From the NCBI GenBank assembly GCA_011049495.1, contig DSBF01000442.1, positions 1-8,432 on the forward strand: a stretch of DNA of 8,432 bases. Reading direction: 5' to 3'. Under the pieces are notes generated by a model. The model worked only from the letters and a program-made list of their open reading frames with translations, was not told the DNA's origin and searched no databases. Shown here in pieces: positions 1-6,064 of the stretch. Source of the DNA: Ignavibacteria bacterium. GTDB taxonomy: Bacteria; Bacteroidota; Ignavibacteria; Ignavibacteriales; Melioribacteraceae. The position numbers were made by a program, and so were the translations under genes. Within the stretch, counting starts at the first letter, position 1; each line of letters opens with the position of its first letter.

Positions 1-312
1 GATTAATGCGTCAAGTATTCTCTTGTTGTTAAATGAAAAGTTTGAGAACAGATTGATATTAACATTCGGATATTTCTCTTTGGTGTAATTTAAAATTTCA
101 ACAAAGTCTGGGTGTATGGTGCTTTCTCCACGTCCGTTTAATCGGATAGTTTTAGTCTTGTCGCCTATTTGGTGAAGTATATTTTTGTAATTCTCAATGG
201 TTAAGAATTTACTCTTGCTGTATGGATTAACTTCTTTACCAAAGCCACACATACTACAACTCAAATTACAGTTGTAGCTTAACTCAACAATTATTTCTTC
301 AAATTCTGTCAT
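1..312 (-). CDS. radical SAM protein, N-terminal 104 residues (cut by left window edge)
   Basis: An open frame runs from an ATG at 312-310 to the left edge without a stop, giving 104 residues. Residues 15-22 are CNLSCSMC, the CX3CX2C motif that binds the [4Fe-4S] cluster and S-adenosylmethionine in radical SAM enzymes. About 40 residues later LNGRGESTIHPDF matches the glycine-rich segment (usually GGEP or GxGEP) that contacts SAM in this superfamily. The ATG overlaps the stop of the upstream gene as TAATG, so the two are almost certainly co-translated. The rest of the protein, including any C-terminal SPASM-type domain, is outside the window. Substrate and product cannot be inferred; a peptide- or cofactor-modifying role with its partner is only a possibility. 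The family call is firm, the function unknown. Confidence 0.88.
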   Translation of the reverse strand, partial: MTEFEEIIVELSYNCNLSCSMCGFGKEVNPYSKSKFLTIENYKNILHQIGDKTKTIRLNGRGESTIHPDFVEILNYTKEKYPNVNINLFSNFSFNNKRILDALI

Positions 313-1136
313 TAGTTTTTTGTATTGCATTTAAGAACTTTACAAGGCAGATTACAAACTCTCATTTTTTCGCTTACCAAAGCCGTATAGTCAGAAGATA
401 GGATTTCGGTCATTGTTTGTATGTTTAGATTTCCAAGCGGTTTTTGGCAACCGTCTATCCAATTTTGTTGAAAGCAAGTGTAAACATCTCCGTTTTGAAT
501 AATGGATAAATTTCTGTCGGCTGCGTAGCATTGTTGTTCGTTGTCGGGAATATTGGCTTGCTTATTTTCTGTTGCTGACCAAGAGCCTTCAAAACCTTCT
601 GAAATATAGTCTTGAATGGAATGATAAACATTTTTTGTGTTTGCGTATTCTGCAACTTCCGCCATATGTGGTTGAGTTTCTTTTGATAGCACAGATTGAA
701 TGCTTATTTGTGCTGGCGTAAAAATGGTAGTTGCATATTCAAAGTTTTTTAAAACCTTGTCTTTTGAGTTTGTTCCCCGAACAAATTTCCAAAATTCCTT
801 ATCCATTGTGTCAATGGAAACCACGATATGAATATTGTATTTTGAAACGGTATGTATGAACTCTTTGTCCATTGAAACTCCGTTTGTAATTATTACCGTT
901 CTTATGTCTGTGTCGGAAATGCCTTGTAATATTTCGTAAATCTCTGATTTAAATAAAAGCGGTTCTCCACCAACAATGCAAAGTTCTGTTGCAGTCGAAA
1001 TAGATTTAATTCCTTTTATAAATTTTTCAGTCGGCAGTCTGTCAGCTTTGTCTTTGTATTTCCAATGCGAACACTTGGTGCATTTTTGGTTGCACTCAAT
1101 TGTGTTCATATAGTAAATGTTTGTCGGTCTATACAT
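312..1136 (-). CDS. radical SAM / SPASM-like enzyme, 274 aa
   Basis: This is a radical SAM enzyme. The cluster motif CX3CX2C is at C15, C19 and C22 (CNQKCTKC). GGEP is at 56-59, the ITNG strand at 83-86 and VSIDT at 106-110, in the order expected for the partial TIM barrel. The C-terminal part carries further cysteines (C203, C221, C230, C261, C265, C270), as in a SPASM or twitch domain that holds auxiliary Fe-S clusters; such enzymes often modify ribosomal peptides or protein side chains. At 274 aa it is short for a full SPASM enzyme. The first ATG is used as the start; M10 is a possible alternative, and neither has a clear Shine-Dalgarno sequence. The stop overlaps the start of a second radical SAM gene (TAATG). 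No precursor peptide gene is visible in the window. The pair forms its own unit after the attC-like element at 1165-1317. Exact function unknown. Confidence 0.88.
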   Translation of the reverse strand: MYRPTNIYYMNTIECNQKCTKCSHWKYKDKADRLPTEKFIKGIKSISTATELCIVGGEPLLFKSEIYEILQGISDTDIRTVIITNGVSMDKEFIHTVSKYNIHIVVSIDTMDKEFWKFVRGTNSKDKVLKNFEYATTIFTPAQISIQSVLSKETQPHMAEVAEYANTKNVYHSIQDYISEGFEGSWSATENKQANIPDNEQQCYAADRNLSIIQNGDVYTCFQQNWIDGCQKPLGNLNIQTMTEILSSDYTALVSEKMRVCNLPCKVLKCNTKN

Positions 1137-1164
1137 TGGTTGCTCTGTCTTTTCTTAAAATGGG

Positions 1165-1317
1165 CTATAACGGTTCTCAGCTATGAGCAGTTGGGGATTT
1201 TTACACCCAAACTTTTCGCCTGCCTGCCGCAGGCAGGGTTTAGTACAGACGTTTGATTTATTCATTTACTTTTCGTTTAAGCATTATTGCCCCAATTGCT
1301 TATAGGTGATGTTGTGC
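1165..1317 (-). repeat. attC-like palindromic recombination site (end of block B)
   Basis: On the plus strand the outer box CTATAAC (1165-1171) is followed by 9 unpaired bases. CTATGAGCAGTTGGGG (1181-1196) then pairs along all 16 positions with CCCCAATTGCTTATAG (1290-1305), two of the pairs being G-T wobbles. Five unpaired bases follow, then the box GTTGTGC (1311-1317). Core boxes, an asymmetric unpaired spacer, a long stem and a variable middle are the layout of integron attC (59-base element) sites. At 153 bases it is slightly longer than most. The two boxes resemble each other only weakly, but GTTGTGCG (1311-1318) is the exact complement of CGCACAAC at the start of block B (6064-6071). The variable middle holds the GC palindrome at 1219-1237. 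The boxes differ by one or more bases from the strict GTTRRRY consensus and no integrase is in the window, so the call is integron-like. The stem may also act as a transcription terminator for the upstream operon. Confidence 0.6.
1219..1237. repeat. GC-rich CCTGCC palindrome (REP-like)
   Basis: CCTGCCTG and CAGGCAGG form a perfect 8-bp stem around a 3-base CCG loop, a GC-rich island in A+T-rich DNA. It sits within the variable middle of the attC-like element. A shorter relative with the same CCTGCC/GGCAGG arms lies at 6014-6030, so it looks like a dispersed REP-like unit. There is no T-run on either side, which makes an intrinsic terminator less likely. Confidence 0.65.
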
Positions 1318-1344
1318 GTTCGGTGTTCTTTTTCGGTCGTCTGT

Positions 1345-1410
1345 CAGCGTTGGCAAAGACATACTCTTTTGCAATTTTTGGTTGCAGCGTTGGCTGGTGC
1401 GAATTGCAAA
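1345..1410. repeat. inverted repeat with CGTTGGC loop and duplicated CAGCGTTGGC
   Basis: TTTGCAATT (1368-1376) and AATTGCAAA (1402-1410) are perfect 9-bp inverted arms around a 25-base loop that contains CAGCGTTGGC (1385-1394). The same 10-mer occurs at 1345-1354, 40 bases away in direct orientation. A similarly built hairpin with CGTTGGC in its loop lies at 5967-6009, near the other end of the restriction-modification block. The stretch between the 125-aa gene and the attC-like element holds nothing else I can recognise. Its role is unknown; it may be a remnant of another recombination site or a transcript hairpin. Confidence 0.5.
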
Positions 1411-1436
1411 TGTGTATGGCTTTTAGCGTAGGCATA

Positions 1437-1814
1437 TCATAAAGTTAAACCTCTATCAAAGTCATTAATATGCTGTTGAGGAATTGTATTTCTGATTGCA
1501 TTCACGTCTTGATTATGTCCGAATTGAAAACTATGTTTTGTAACTATATATTCAACGTATTCATTACAATTAATTCTGTGAATAATTTTATTAACTCCTG
1601 CTGAAAATGCATTGCTAAAGTAGTTCGGGAAGATAGCAATGTTTTGATAGCAATGAATTCTACCTTCGCTTCCCCAAGCCCCTTGATTTTCATTATGCTC
1701 CCAATGTATAGAAGTCGTTCCGTTATTTTTAGATAAGAATCCTAAAGCTTCAAAAAATTCATTATCTGAAGCAAATTGAATTTGTTGTTTTGTGCCAAAT
1801 GTTAGTTGTACCAT
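1437..1814 (-). CDS. unrecognised 125-aa protein, last gene of the restriction-modification operon
   Basis: I do not recognise this family. The 125-residue protein has no signal peptide or membrane segment. It is rich in His and aromatic residues around IHWEHNENQGAWGSEGRIHCY (residues 36-56), with histidines at 37, 40, 54, 79, 94, 100 and 115 and cysteines at 55 and 83; metal or nucleic-acid binding is conceivable but not shown. Its ATG lies 11 bases after the stop of the HNH nuclease gene with no promoter-like gap, so it is probably the fourth gene of the same operon. Codon and base use look like its neighbours. It could be an accessory subunit, an inhibitor, or a passenger carried with the block. 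Being a gene is well supported; any function would be guesswork. Confidence 0.75.
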   Translation of the reverse strand: MVQLTFGTKQQIQFASDNEFFEALGFLSKNNGTTSIHWEHNENQGAWGSEGRIHCYQNIAIFPNYFSNAFSAGVNKIIHRINCNEYVEYIVTKHSFQFGHNQDVNAIRNTIPQQHINDFDRGLTL

Positions 1815-1825
1815 TCTTTTATAGT

Positions 1826-3028
1826 TTAAGCCGTGTTATAAATTCTACTCAATTCTCGTTTAATATCTCTAAAGTCAAGGTCTATTTCCAATGTTTCAGA
1901 TAAGCCTGTGTTTATAACATATACAAAAGATTCCTTTCTGTAAATAAACTCACCTTTTCTCAAAGAGTTTTCAATACTGTCAGATTTTGCAAGTAGGCAA
2001 ACTAATTGATAATCTCTATTTATAGCATCCGTTCTGTTGCTTGGATGTGCTTTTGTGTAATGTTGGGTTGGTGTGAGTTTGATTAAATTTTCAAGATAAT
2101 GAGCCAACTGTGGAAATCCTGATTTTGGGAAAATATGATGTATTTGAGTAGCTTCTCCATTTGCCCATTGGTCTTTAACCTCACTTTCTTTATACATTTT
2201 ACGAATCATATTCATTGCTTTTTGTACTTGGTAATCAGAATACGCTTCGCTTTGCTCCATCATTAAAGTTTCGTGTTCTTCAACAGCTTCATTTCTTGAA
2301 ACATTCTTATTTTTACTAACATCTCGCCAATTCGGTCGGTTATACATTAAATCAGTATAGTAAAACTGGTTTGCAGAAATTCTACCTTTAATCGTTCCTT
2401 GAATATTGTTTTCACAGGCGTAAACATTCAATATTTTTGGGAAAATACGATTAACTTCCACTTTGCCATTTATGGCAGTATTTCCAATGATAAATCTTTG
2501 AAAACGTTCTTTCAGTTTGGAAAAGTCTTCATTTGTGATTGTTCCGTTTTGACATTTGTTTTTATAGTTTTCGAAGAATCTCAATTGCCCACTATCTGAC
2601 AATACTTTTAAAAGATAATGATAGAGAAACAAATAGCTGTTTCGCTCTTTCATTGCGATGAACTCAAGGATTGTTTTGTTATTGATACGATAAAGGTTTT
2701 TGTTTCCACTTTTTCGCATTGATAATACACCCGAATATGCTAATGTTCTTAAAGGTTGAGAAGTGAACTTGTCATATTCCTGTCGAGTTGTTTCATTTTT
2801 AGCATCAGGCTTATTGAAAATTGCTTTTACATTTGTATTAAAATAACTATCATTCCAAATGTCATCTTTAGTAAACTCAATATCTCTGTCGGCTGTATAA
2901 TTCAAAATACAATCTGCCATAATACAAAGCACATCTGGTGTTACTTTTTGGTCCATAAACCTTGCGTCTTTTAACTTTCTTACATCAAAGTCAAATTGAG
3001 AAAAAAACTCATTAATTTGTGCTATCAT
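1826..3028 (-). CDS. HNH-family type II restriction endonuclease, 400 aa
   Basis: This is the probable nuclease partner of the fused methyltransferase. The C-terminal half carries an HNH (beta-beta-alpha-metal) motif: IHHIFPKS with H297 and H298, then ENLIKL with N314, then QHYTKAH with H323 and H328. That gives a metal-dependent DNA-cleaving site. The N-terminal part is mostly helical; residues about 88-125 (SQPLRTLAYSGVLSMRKSGN onwards) resemble a winged helix and may bind DNA. The ATG overlaps the methyltransferase stop as ATGA, so translation is coupled and follows that of the protective enzyme. HNH nucleases are known among type IIS enzymes such as Eco31I and MnlI; whether this one is homologous outside the motif cannot be judged by eye. 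The recognition sequence is unknown. A homing or stand-alone HNH enzyme is less likely given the operon position. Confidence 0.82.
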   Translation of the reverse strand: MIAQINEFFSQFDFDVRKLKDARFMDQKVTPDVLCIMADCILNYTADRDIEFTKDDIWNDSYFNTNVKAIFNKPDAKNETTRQEYDKFTSQPLRTLAYSGVLSMRKSGNKNLYRINNKTILEFIAMKERNSYLFLYHYLLKVLSDSGQLRFFENYKNKCQNGTITNEDFSKLKERFQRFIIGNTAINGKVEVNRIFPKILNVYACENNIQGTIKGRISANQFYYTDLMYNRPNWRDVSKNKNVSRNEAVEEHETLMMEQSEAYSDYQVQKAMNMIRKMYKESEVKDQWANGEATQIHHIFPKSGFPQLAHYLENLIKLTPTQHYTKAHPSNRTDAINRDYQLVCLLAKSDSIENSLRKGEFIYRKESFVYVINTGLSETLEIDLDFRDIKRELSRIYNTA

Positions 3029-5532
3029 TCAACATCTTTTAGCAGTCCGAAAAAAAAGACTGAATTGTTATCAATATTTAGTGAACGAGTTCCGTAATTA
3101 CGGGCTACTCTATAAAATTTTTCAAATTCTTTGGTGCTGTAATACTCCAAATCTTTTTCGGAAGGCAATCTACTTCCATTTTTTAAAGTTAAAAGGGCTA
3201 CAGAACCGTCAGTGATTGTGTTTTTTGGAAGAAAACTTGCTCTTGGATAATATGTAAGATTTGGTACCATTACAACATTTTCACGATTTAAGAATTTGGC
3301 GACAGCCAAATTTTCCATATCGTCAATGTAGCAGTCGTAGTTGTCTAACTCTAAAACTTCATTATTACCTATGTTTCTAGCTTTAAGCACTCTAAACTTA
3401 CCTTCGTCCTTTGTTATTTTTTTTGTTATTTGTCTATCTCTAAAACTTTGGAAAATATCAAACTTCATTTTTTCAGAGATTTCATCAAATTTTTTATTTC
3501 TATAAATTAACCAATATGGAAACTTATTTGAAAACAAATAGCTTTTATTTTTTTCTTCTATGGTTTTGGTTATATAACTTTCAATTAAAACATTTTCAGA
3601 TTGTTTTTTTGCTGAAGTTTCAAGCAAAAAGCTAATAGTTTCAATTTTTACTCCTTTAAAACCTTTTTCACCATAATCACAAATTTTTAAAAGGTTTTGC
3701 TCATTCAAAATCTCCCTTGTTATATTAAATTCGGGTGAGTTAATCAGACTTTTTGGAACGATTAAAGAAACAAAACTTCCTAATGAAATTGCCTTTTCAA
3801 TGAAGAATGAAAATAGATTATTTGTTTCATTATTTTTTGCACCAATTTTATAACGAGCTAAAACCTCATTATTGTTTGTAAGCTTTTTGTATGGTGGATT
3901 CCCCACAACTAAATCATATTTGTCATTAAAGAGGTTTGTAAGGAAATCAGCATTTATAAAATTGAATTTGAACTTTTTAGGAAGTTTTAATTTTTCTAAA
4001 ATTGTTTTTAAAACAGTAAGAGAATTATTGTCAATATCAATTAGGTCAAATGTTACTTCACTTTTAGTTCTATATTTTTCAACTAATAACGGAATAAAAT
4101 TTCCAATACCAACCGACGGTTCTAAAATTTTAATATTCTTTTTCCCTTTGAAATTAGGTAAATCTTTGACAACTGTATAGGCAATATCTTTACGTGTAAA
4201 AAACGCTGAATTTTCTTGACGGCTTGAATTAGCATATTCCGCTATCTGAAAAATATTCTCAAGGCCAAAGTTGTTATATTCATTTTTGATAAAGGAAACT
4301 AAATTTTCAGTCTCGTTCAATTTTTCTTTCTTAATGATGTTATTAATTTCCTTTAAAGAAAGAACTTTTTGATTTAGAACCTCCTTAATTCTTTTGGCGA
4401 TATTTTCAAAAACACCTGTGGGAACTGCCTCACCAATACAATGCCGAATGTTTAACTCTTCCTTTTTGAGAAACATTTTCTTTTCAAGAGAAGTCATTTT
4501 GTTCAGCTTTTCAGTAGCTGTATTAGACCATTTAAAAGCCTCTGGAATACTCATCATAAGCATTAGTTCTCTAATGCTGAAAACTCTATTTTCTGATGGG
4601 TGAACTGTGTTTTGACTGGATAAAATATCGTTTCTTGTGTGTACACAAGGACCTTCTTTGTCCCAATACCAACGTGCATATTTATCTCCATTTTTATTCT
4701 TATTGAATATAACTTTACCATCAACAATTCTATGTGGAATTCTTGATTCTTCTTCATTTTGAAATGCTGATTGACCTTCTTTTAAGTTTTCAATCCAAGG
4801 AAGCATTTTTAAATCGTATTCCCTAAAAGAATGAAAAATATCGGTTTCCGATATTTCTCCCATTTTTTTGAGTTCGGGTAATCCTGTAAAGAGATTTTTT
4901 AATTTTTTTGGTGCTTGTTTTTTTGGAAAAACATCATAAGGACTTATATTTTGCAAATCTTTTCTTACACCAATAACTAAAGTCCTTGTTCTACTTGAAT
5001 TTGCTCCGTAATCTTTGAAATTTACAATTTCAAAAAGGATATTGTAATTACCTCCTAAATTTAATCTTATAGCTTCCTCAATACTTTTGTCTTTTCCGTC
5101 AATATCTGTACAAATTGTGTTTAAAAATGCTCGTACATTTTCGAAAATAAAAAATTTAGGATTTACTTTTTTTGTGATTTTTATTGACTCAACTACTAAC
5201 GAATTCCGCCCCAATTCATCATTTTTCTTATGATTTGCAACTGACATTCCTTGACAAGGTGGTGTGGCAATAATTACATCAGGTTCGCTAACGTTGTGGT
5301 TCGTTTGCCATTTGTCTATTTCAGTAAAAAGCTTGTTTTTAACTTCTTTTGATGTAATGTCTCCATCCAAATATCCTGTGTCATATTTGCATTTGTTATT
5401 AAATGCTTGGATTTTCAAACGTCTAGTCAATATTTCGTTGGTAGCAATACATTCAAAGCCTTGCTGTTTGAAACCAAAACAACCAACTCCGGCACTACTG
5501 AAAAGACTTATATATGTTAATGGTTTTTTCAT
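3025..5532 (-). CDS. bifunctional DNA methyltransferase: m5C domain fused to Eco57I-like m6A domain, 835 aa
   Basis: Two complete methyltransferases lie in one chain. Residues 1-390 are a cytosine-C5 enzyme: motif I SLFSSAGVGCFGF (9-21), motif IV PPCQG with catalytic C93 (91-95), motif VI ENV (131-133), motif VIII SRTRT (180-184, where QxRxR is usual) and motif X GEAVPTGVFENIAKRI (367-382, with Glu where Asn is common). Residues about 430-835 are a gamma-type adenine-N6 enzyme: motif X SAFFTRKDIA (442-451), motif I ILEPSVGIGNF (469-479), motif IV NPPY (545-548), and a C-terminal region (about 680-835, containing RVLKARNIGNN) that looks like a target-recognition domain. Methylating a C on one strand and an A on the other suits an asymmetric site, as in Esp3I-type systems. 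It overlaps the controller gene and the nuclease gene by ATGA, so it is made after the regulator and before the nuclease. Both active sites look intact. Specificity is unknown. Confidence 0.92.
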   Translation of the reverse strand: MKKPLTYISLFSSAGVGCFGFKQQGFECIATNEILTRRLKIQAFNNKCKYDTGYLDGDITSKEVKNKLFTEIDKWQTNHNVSEPDVIIATPPCQGMSVANHKKNDELGRNSLVVESIKITKKVNPKFFIFENVRAFLNTICTDIDGKDKSIEEAIRLNLGGNYNILFEIVNFKDYGANSSRTRTLVIGVRKDLQNISPYDVFPKKQAPKKLKNLFTGLPELKKMGEISETDIFHSFREYDLKMLPWIENLKEGQSAFQNEEESRIPHRIVDGKVIFNKNKNGDKYARWYWDKEGPCVHTRNDILSSQNTVHPSENRVFSIRELMLMMSIPEAFKWSNTATEKLNKMTSLEKKMFLKKEELNIRHCIGEAVPTGVFENIAKRIKEVLNQKVLSLKEINNIIKKEKLNETENLVSFIKNEYNNFGLENIFQIAEYANSSRQENSAFFTRKDIAYTVVKDLPNFKGKKNIKILEPSVGIGNFIPLLVEKYRTKSEVTFDLIDIDNNSLTVLKTILEKLKLPKKFKFNFINADFLTNLFNDKYDLVVGNPPYKKLTNNNEVLARYKIGAKNNETNNLFSFFIEKAISLGSFVSLIVPKSLINSPEFNITREILNEQNLLKICDYGEKGFKGVKIETISFLLETSAKKQSENVLIESYITKTIEEKNKSYLFSNKFPYWLIYRNKKFDEISEKMKFDIFQSFRDRQITKKITKDEGKFRVLKARNIGNNEVLELDNYDCYIDDMENLAVAKFLNRENVVMVPNLTYYPRASFLPKNTITDGSVALLTLKNGSRLPSEKDLEYYSTKEFEKFYRVARNYGTRSLNIDNNSVFFFGLLKDVE

Positions 5533-5852
5533 AGTTCGAGCTTTCCTTGTGTTGAGTTTTCGTTTTTGATATAGAAAGCTGTCTCTTCAGCTACCTTAAA
5601 AATAGATTCAGAACATTTGTATTTAAAAGATTCTCTTGCAAATTTGTCCGCAAAAAATAAGTCAGTTACGATTTGTATGTCTGTTTGAAAAAGTTCCGAT
5701 AACTTTTTTAGTTTCGATTTACTAAATTTTTGACTTCCGTTTTCAATTCGACTTATCGCACTAGTATTTATTCCGATTTTAGCCCCAAACTCCGTCTGAG
5801 TCCATTCTCGTTTTTCTCTTTCAGTTTTAATGTAATGTCCAAAACTTGCCAT
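5529..5852 (-). CDS. XRE-family transcriptional regulator, probable controller (C) protein, 107 aa
   Basis: A small DNA-binding regulator. Residues 6-60 form a Cro/C1-type helix-turn-helix domain, with the two-helix core at about 18-37 (TQTEFGAKIGINTSAISRIE) followed by NGSQKFSKSKLKKLSELF. The tail (66-107, FFADKFARESFKYKCSES onwards) is longer than in the smallest C proteins and may serve dimerisation. It is first in the operon and overlaps the methyltransferase start as ATGA, the usual place for a controller that times modification before restriction. The ATG at 5852-5850 is preceded by an A+T-rich leader and a promoter-like sequence (5893-5926). I see no unmistakable C-box, only a weak dyad at 5923-5934. 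The domain call is firm; the control of this operon is inferred from position. Confidence 0.88.
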   Translation of the reverse strand: MASFGHYIKTEREKREWTQTEFGAKIGINTSAISRIENGSQKFSKSKLKKLSELFQTDIQIVTDLFFADKFARESFKYKCSESIFKVAEETAFYIKNENSTQGKLEL

Positions 5853-5892
5853 TTTTTAAATTTAATCGAAAAAAGATTTGATATATTTTTAG

Positions 5893-5926
5893 CAAATGTA
5901 AAAATAATTTTCTGATTTTAGGTCAA
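5893..5926 (-). promoter_or_regulatory. probable promoter of the restriction-modification operon
   Basis: On the minus strand TACATTTG (5900-5893) fits the Bacteroidota -7 consensus TAnnTTTG exactly. TTG within TTGACC (5926-5921) lies 23 bases upstream, somewhat further than the roughly 19-21 bases usual for the -33 TTTG element. Transcription would start near 5886, about 34 bases before the ATG of the controller gene. A weak dyad TCAACTTGTCGA (5923-5934, 4 of 6 pairs) overlaps the upstream element and could be an operator. ATTTG (5876-5880) and CAAAT (5893-5897) form another short inverted pair. The promoter is plausible, the operators speculative. Confidence 0.45.
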
Positions 5927-5966
5927 CTTGTCGATTTTTTTTTAGCGGTGGGAAAGGGCAAGCTCT

Positions 5967-6009
5967 TTTGGTTTTTCAACGTTGGCTTTGCGTGTCGGCA
6001 AAAACCAAA
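5967..6009. repeat. 10-bp perfect inverted repeat with CGTTGGC loop
   Basis: TTTGGTTTTT (5967-5976) and AAAAACCAAA (6000-6009) are perfect 10-bp arms around a 23-base loop containing CAACGTTGGC. It lies in the leader of the restriction-modification block, upstream of the promoter-like sequence. Its plan (9-10-bp arms, 23-25-base loop with CGTTGGC) matches the hairpin at 1368-1410 at the other end of the block although the arm sequences differ. No run of T follows on either strand, so it is not a clear terminator. Confidence 0.55.
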
Positions 6010-6013
6010 CCCG

Positions 6014-6030
6014 CCTGCCGGACGGGCAGG
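6014..6030. repeat. GC-rich CCTGCC palindrome (REP-like)
   Basis: CCTGCC (6014-6019) and GGCAGG (6025-6030) pair over 6 bp around a 5-base loop. It shares its arms with the palindrome at 1219-1237 and stands out as a GC island in A+T-rich DNA. It lies just outside the attC-like element, at the start of block B. Confidence 0.55.
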
Positions 6031-6064
6031 TGTGCCTATTTGTGCGTTGGCTTTTTACACTGAC

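Larger units (their letters stand above)
1..1170 (-). mobile_element. putative cassette C (radical SAM pair), left end outside window
   Basis: On the minus strand this block begins just after the outer core box GTTATAGCCC (plus 1162-1171) of the attC-like element and contains only the two coupled radical SAM genes seen so far. The first ATG lies 34 bases inside the block. If the cassette reading is right, the block should end left of the window at an attC-like element whose inverse core reads GTTATAG on the plus strand. That prediction is not testable here. The boundary is inferred from the repeat, not observed as an excision. Confidence 0.35.

Noticed and set aside
1..104. Partial radical SAM gene as a prokaryotic viperin
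   Set aside because: The cluster motif is CNLSCSMCGFG, without the aromatic and basic residues after the third Cys typical of viperins, and too little of the protein is present to judge.
1368..1410. Inverted repeat as the intrinsic terminator of the restriction-modification operon
   Set aside because: The stem is A+T-rich and no run of T follows it on the minus strand, so the usual terminator form is absent.
1826..3028. HNH protein as a homing endonuclease or mobile-intron enzyme
   Set aside because: It overlaps the methyltransferase stop by four bases and is in a controller-methyltransferase-nuclease order; no intron or intein boundaries are seen.
3872..4180. Plus-strand frame of 102 codons within the methyltransferase gene
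   Set aside because: It lies opposite the conserved adenine-methyltransferase motifs, including NPPY; the product shows no motif and is a by-product of A+T-rich sequence.
5923..5934. Dyad TCAACTTGTCGA as a C-box operator for the controller protein
   Set aside because: Only 4 of 6 positions pair and there is no second copy at a fixed distance, as C-proteins usually require. It is mentioned in the promoter entry but not called as a site.
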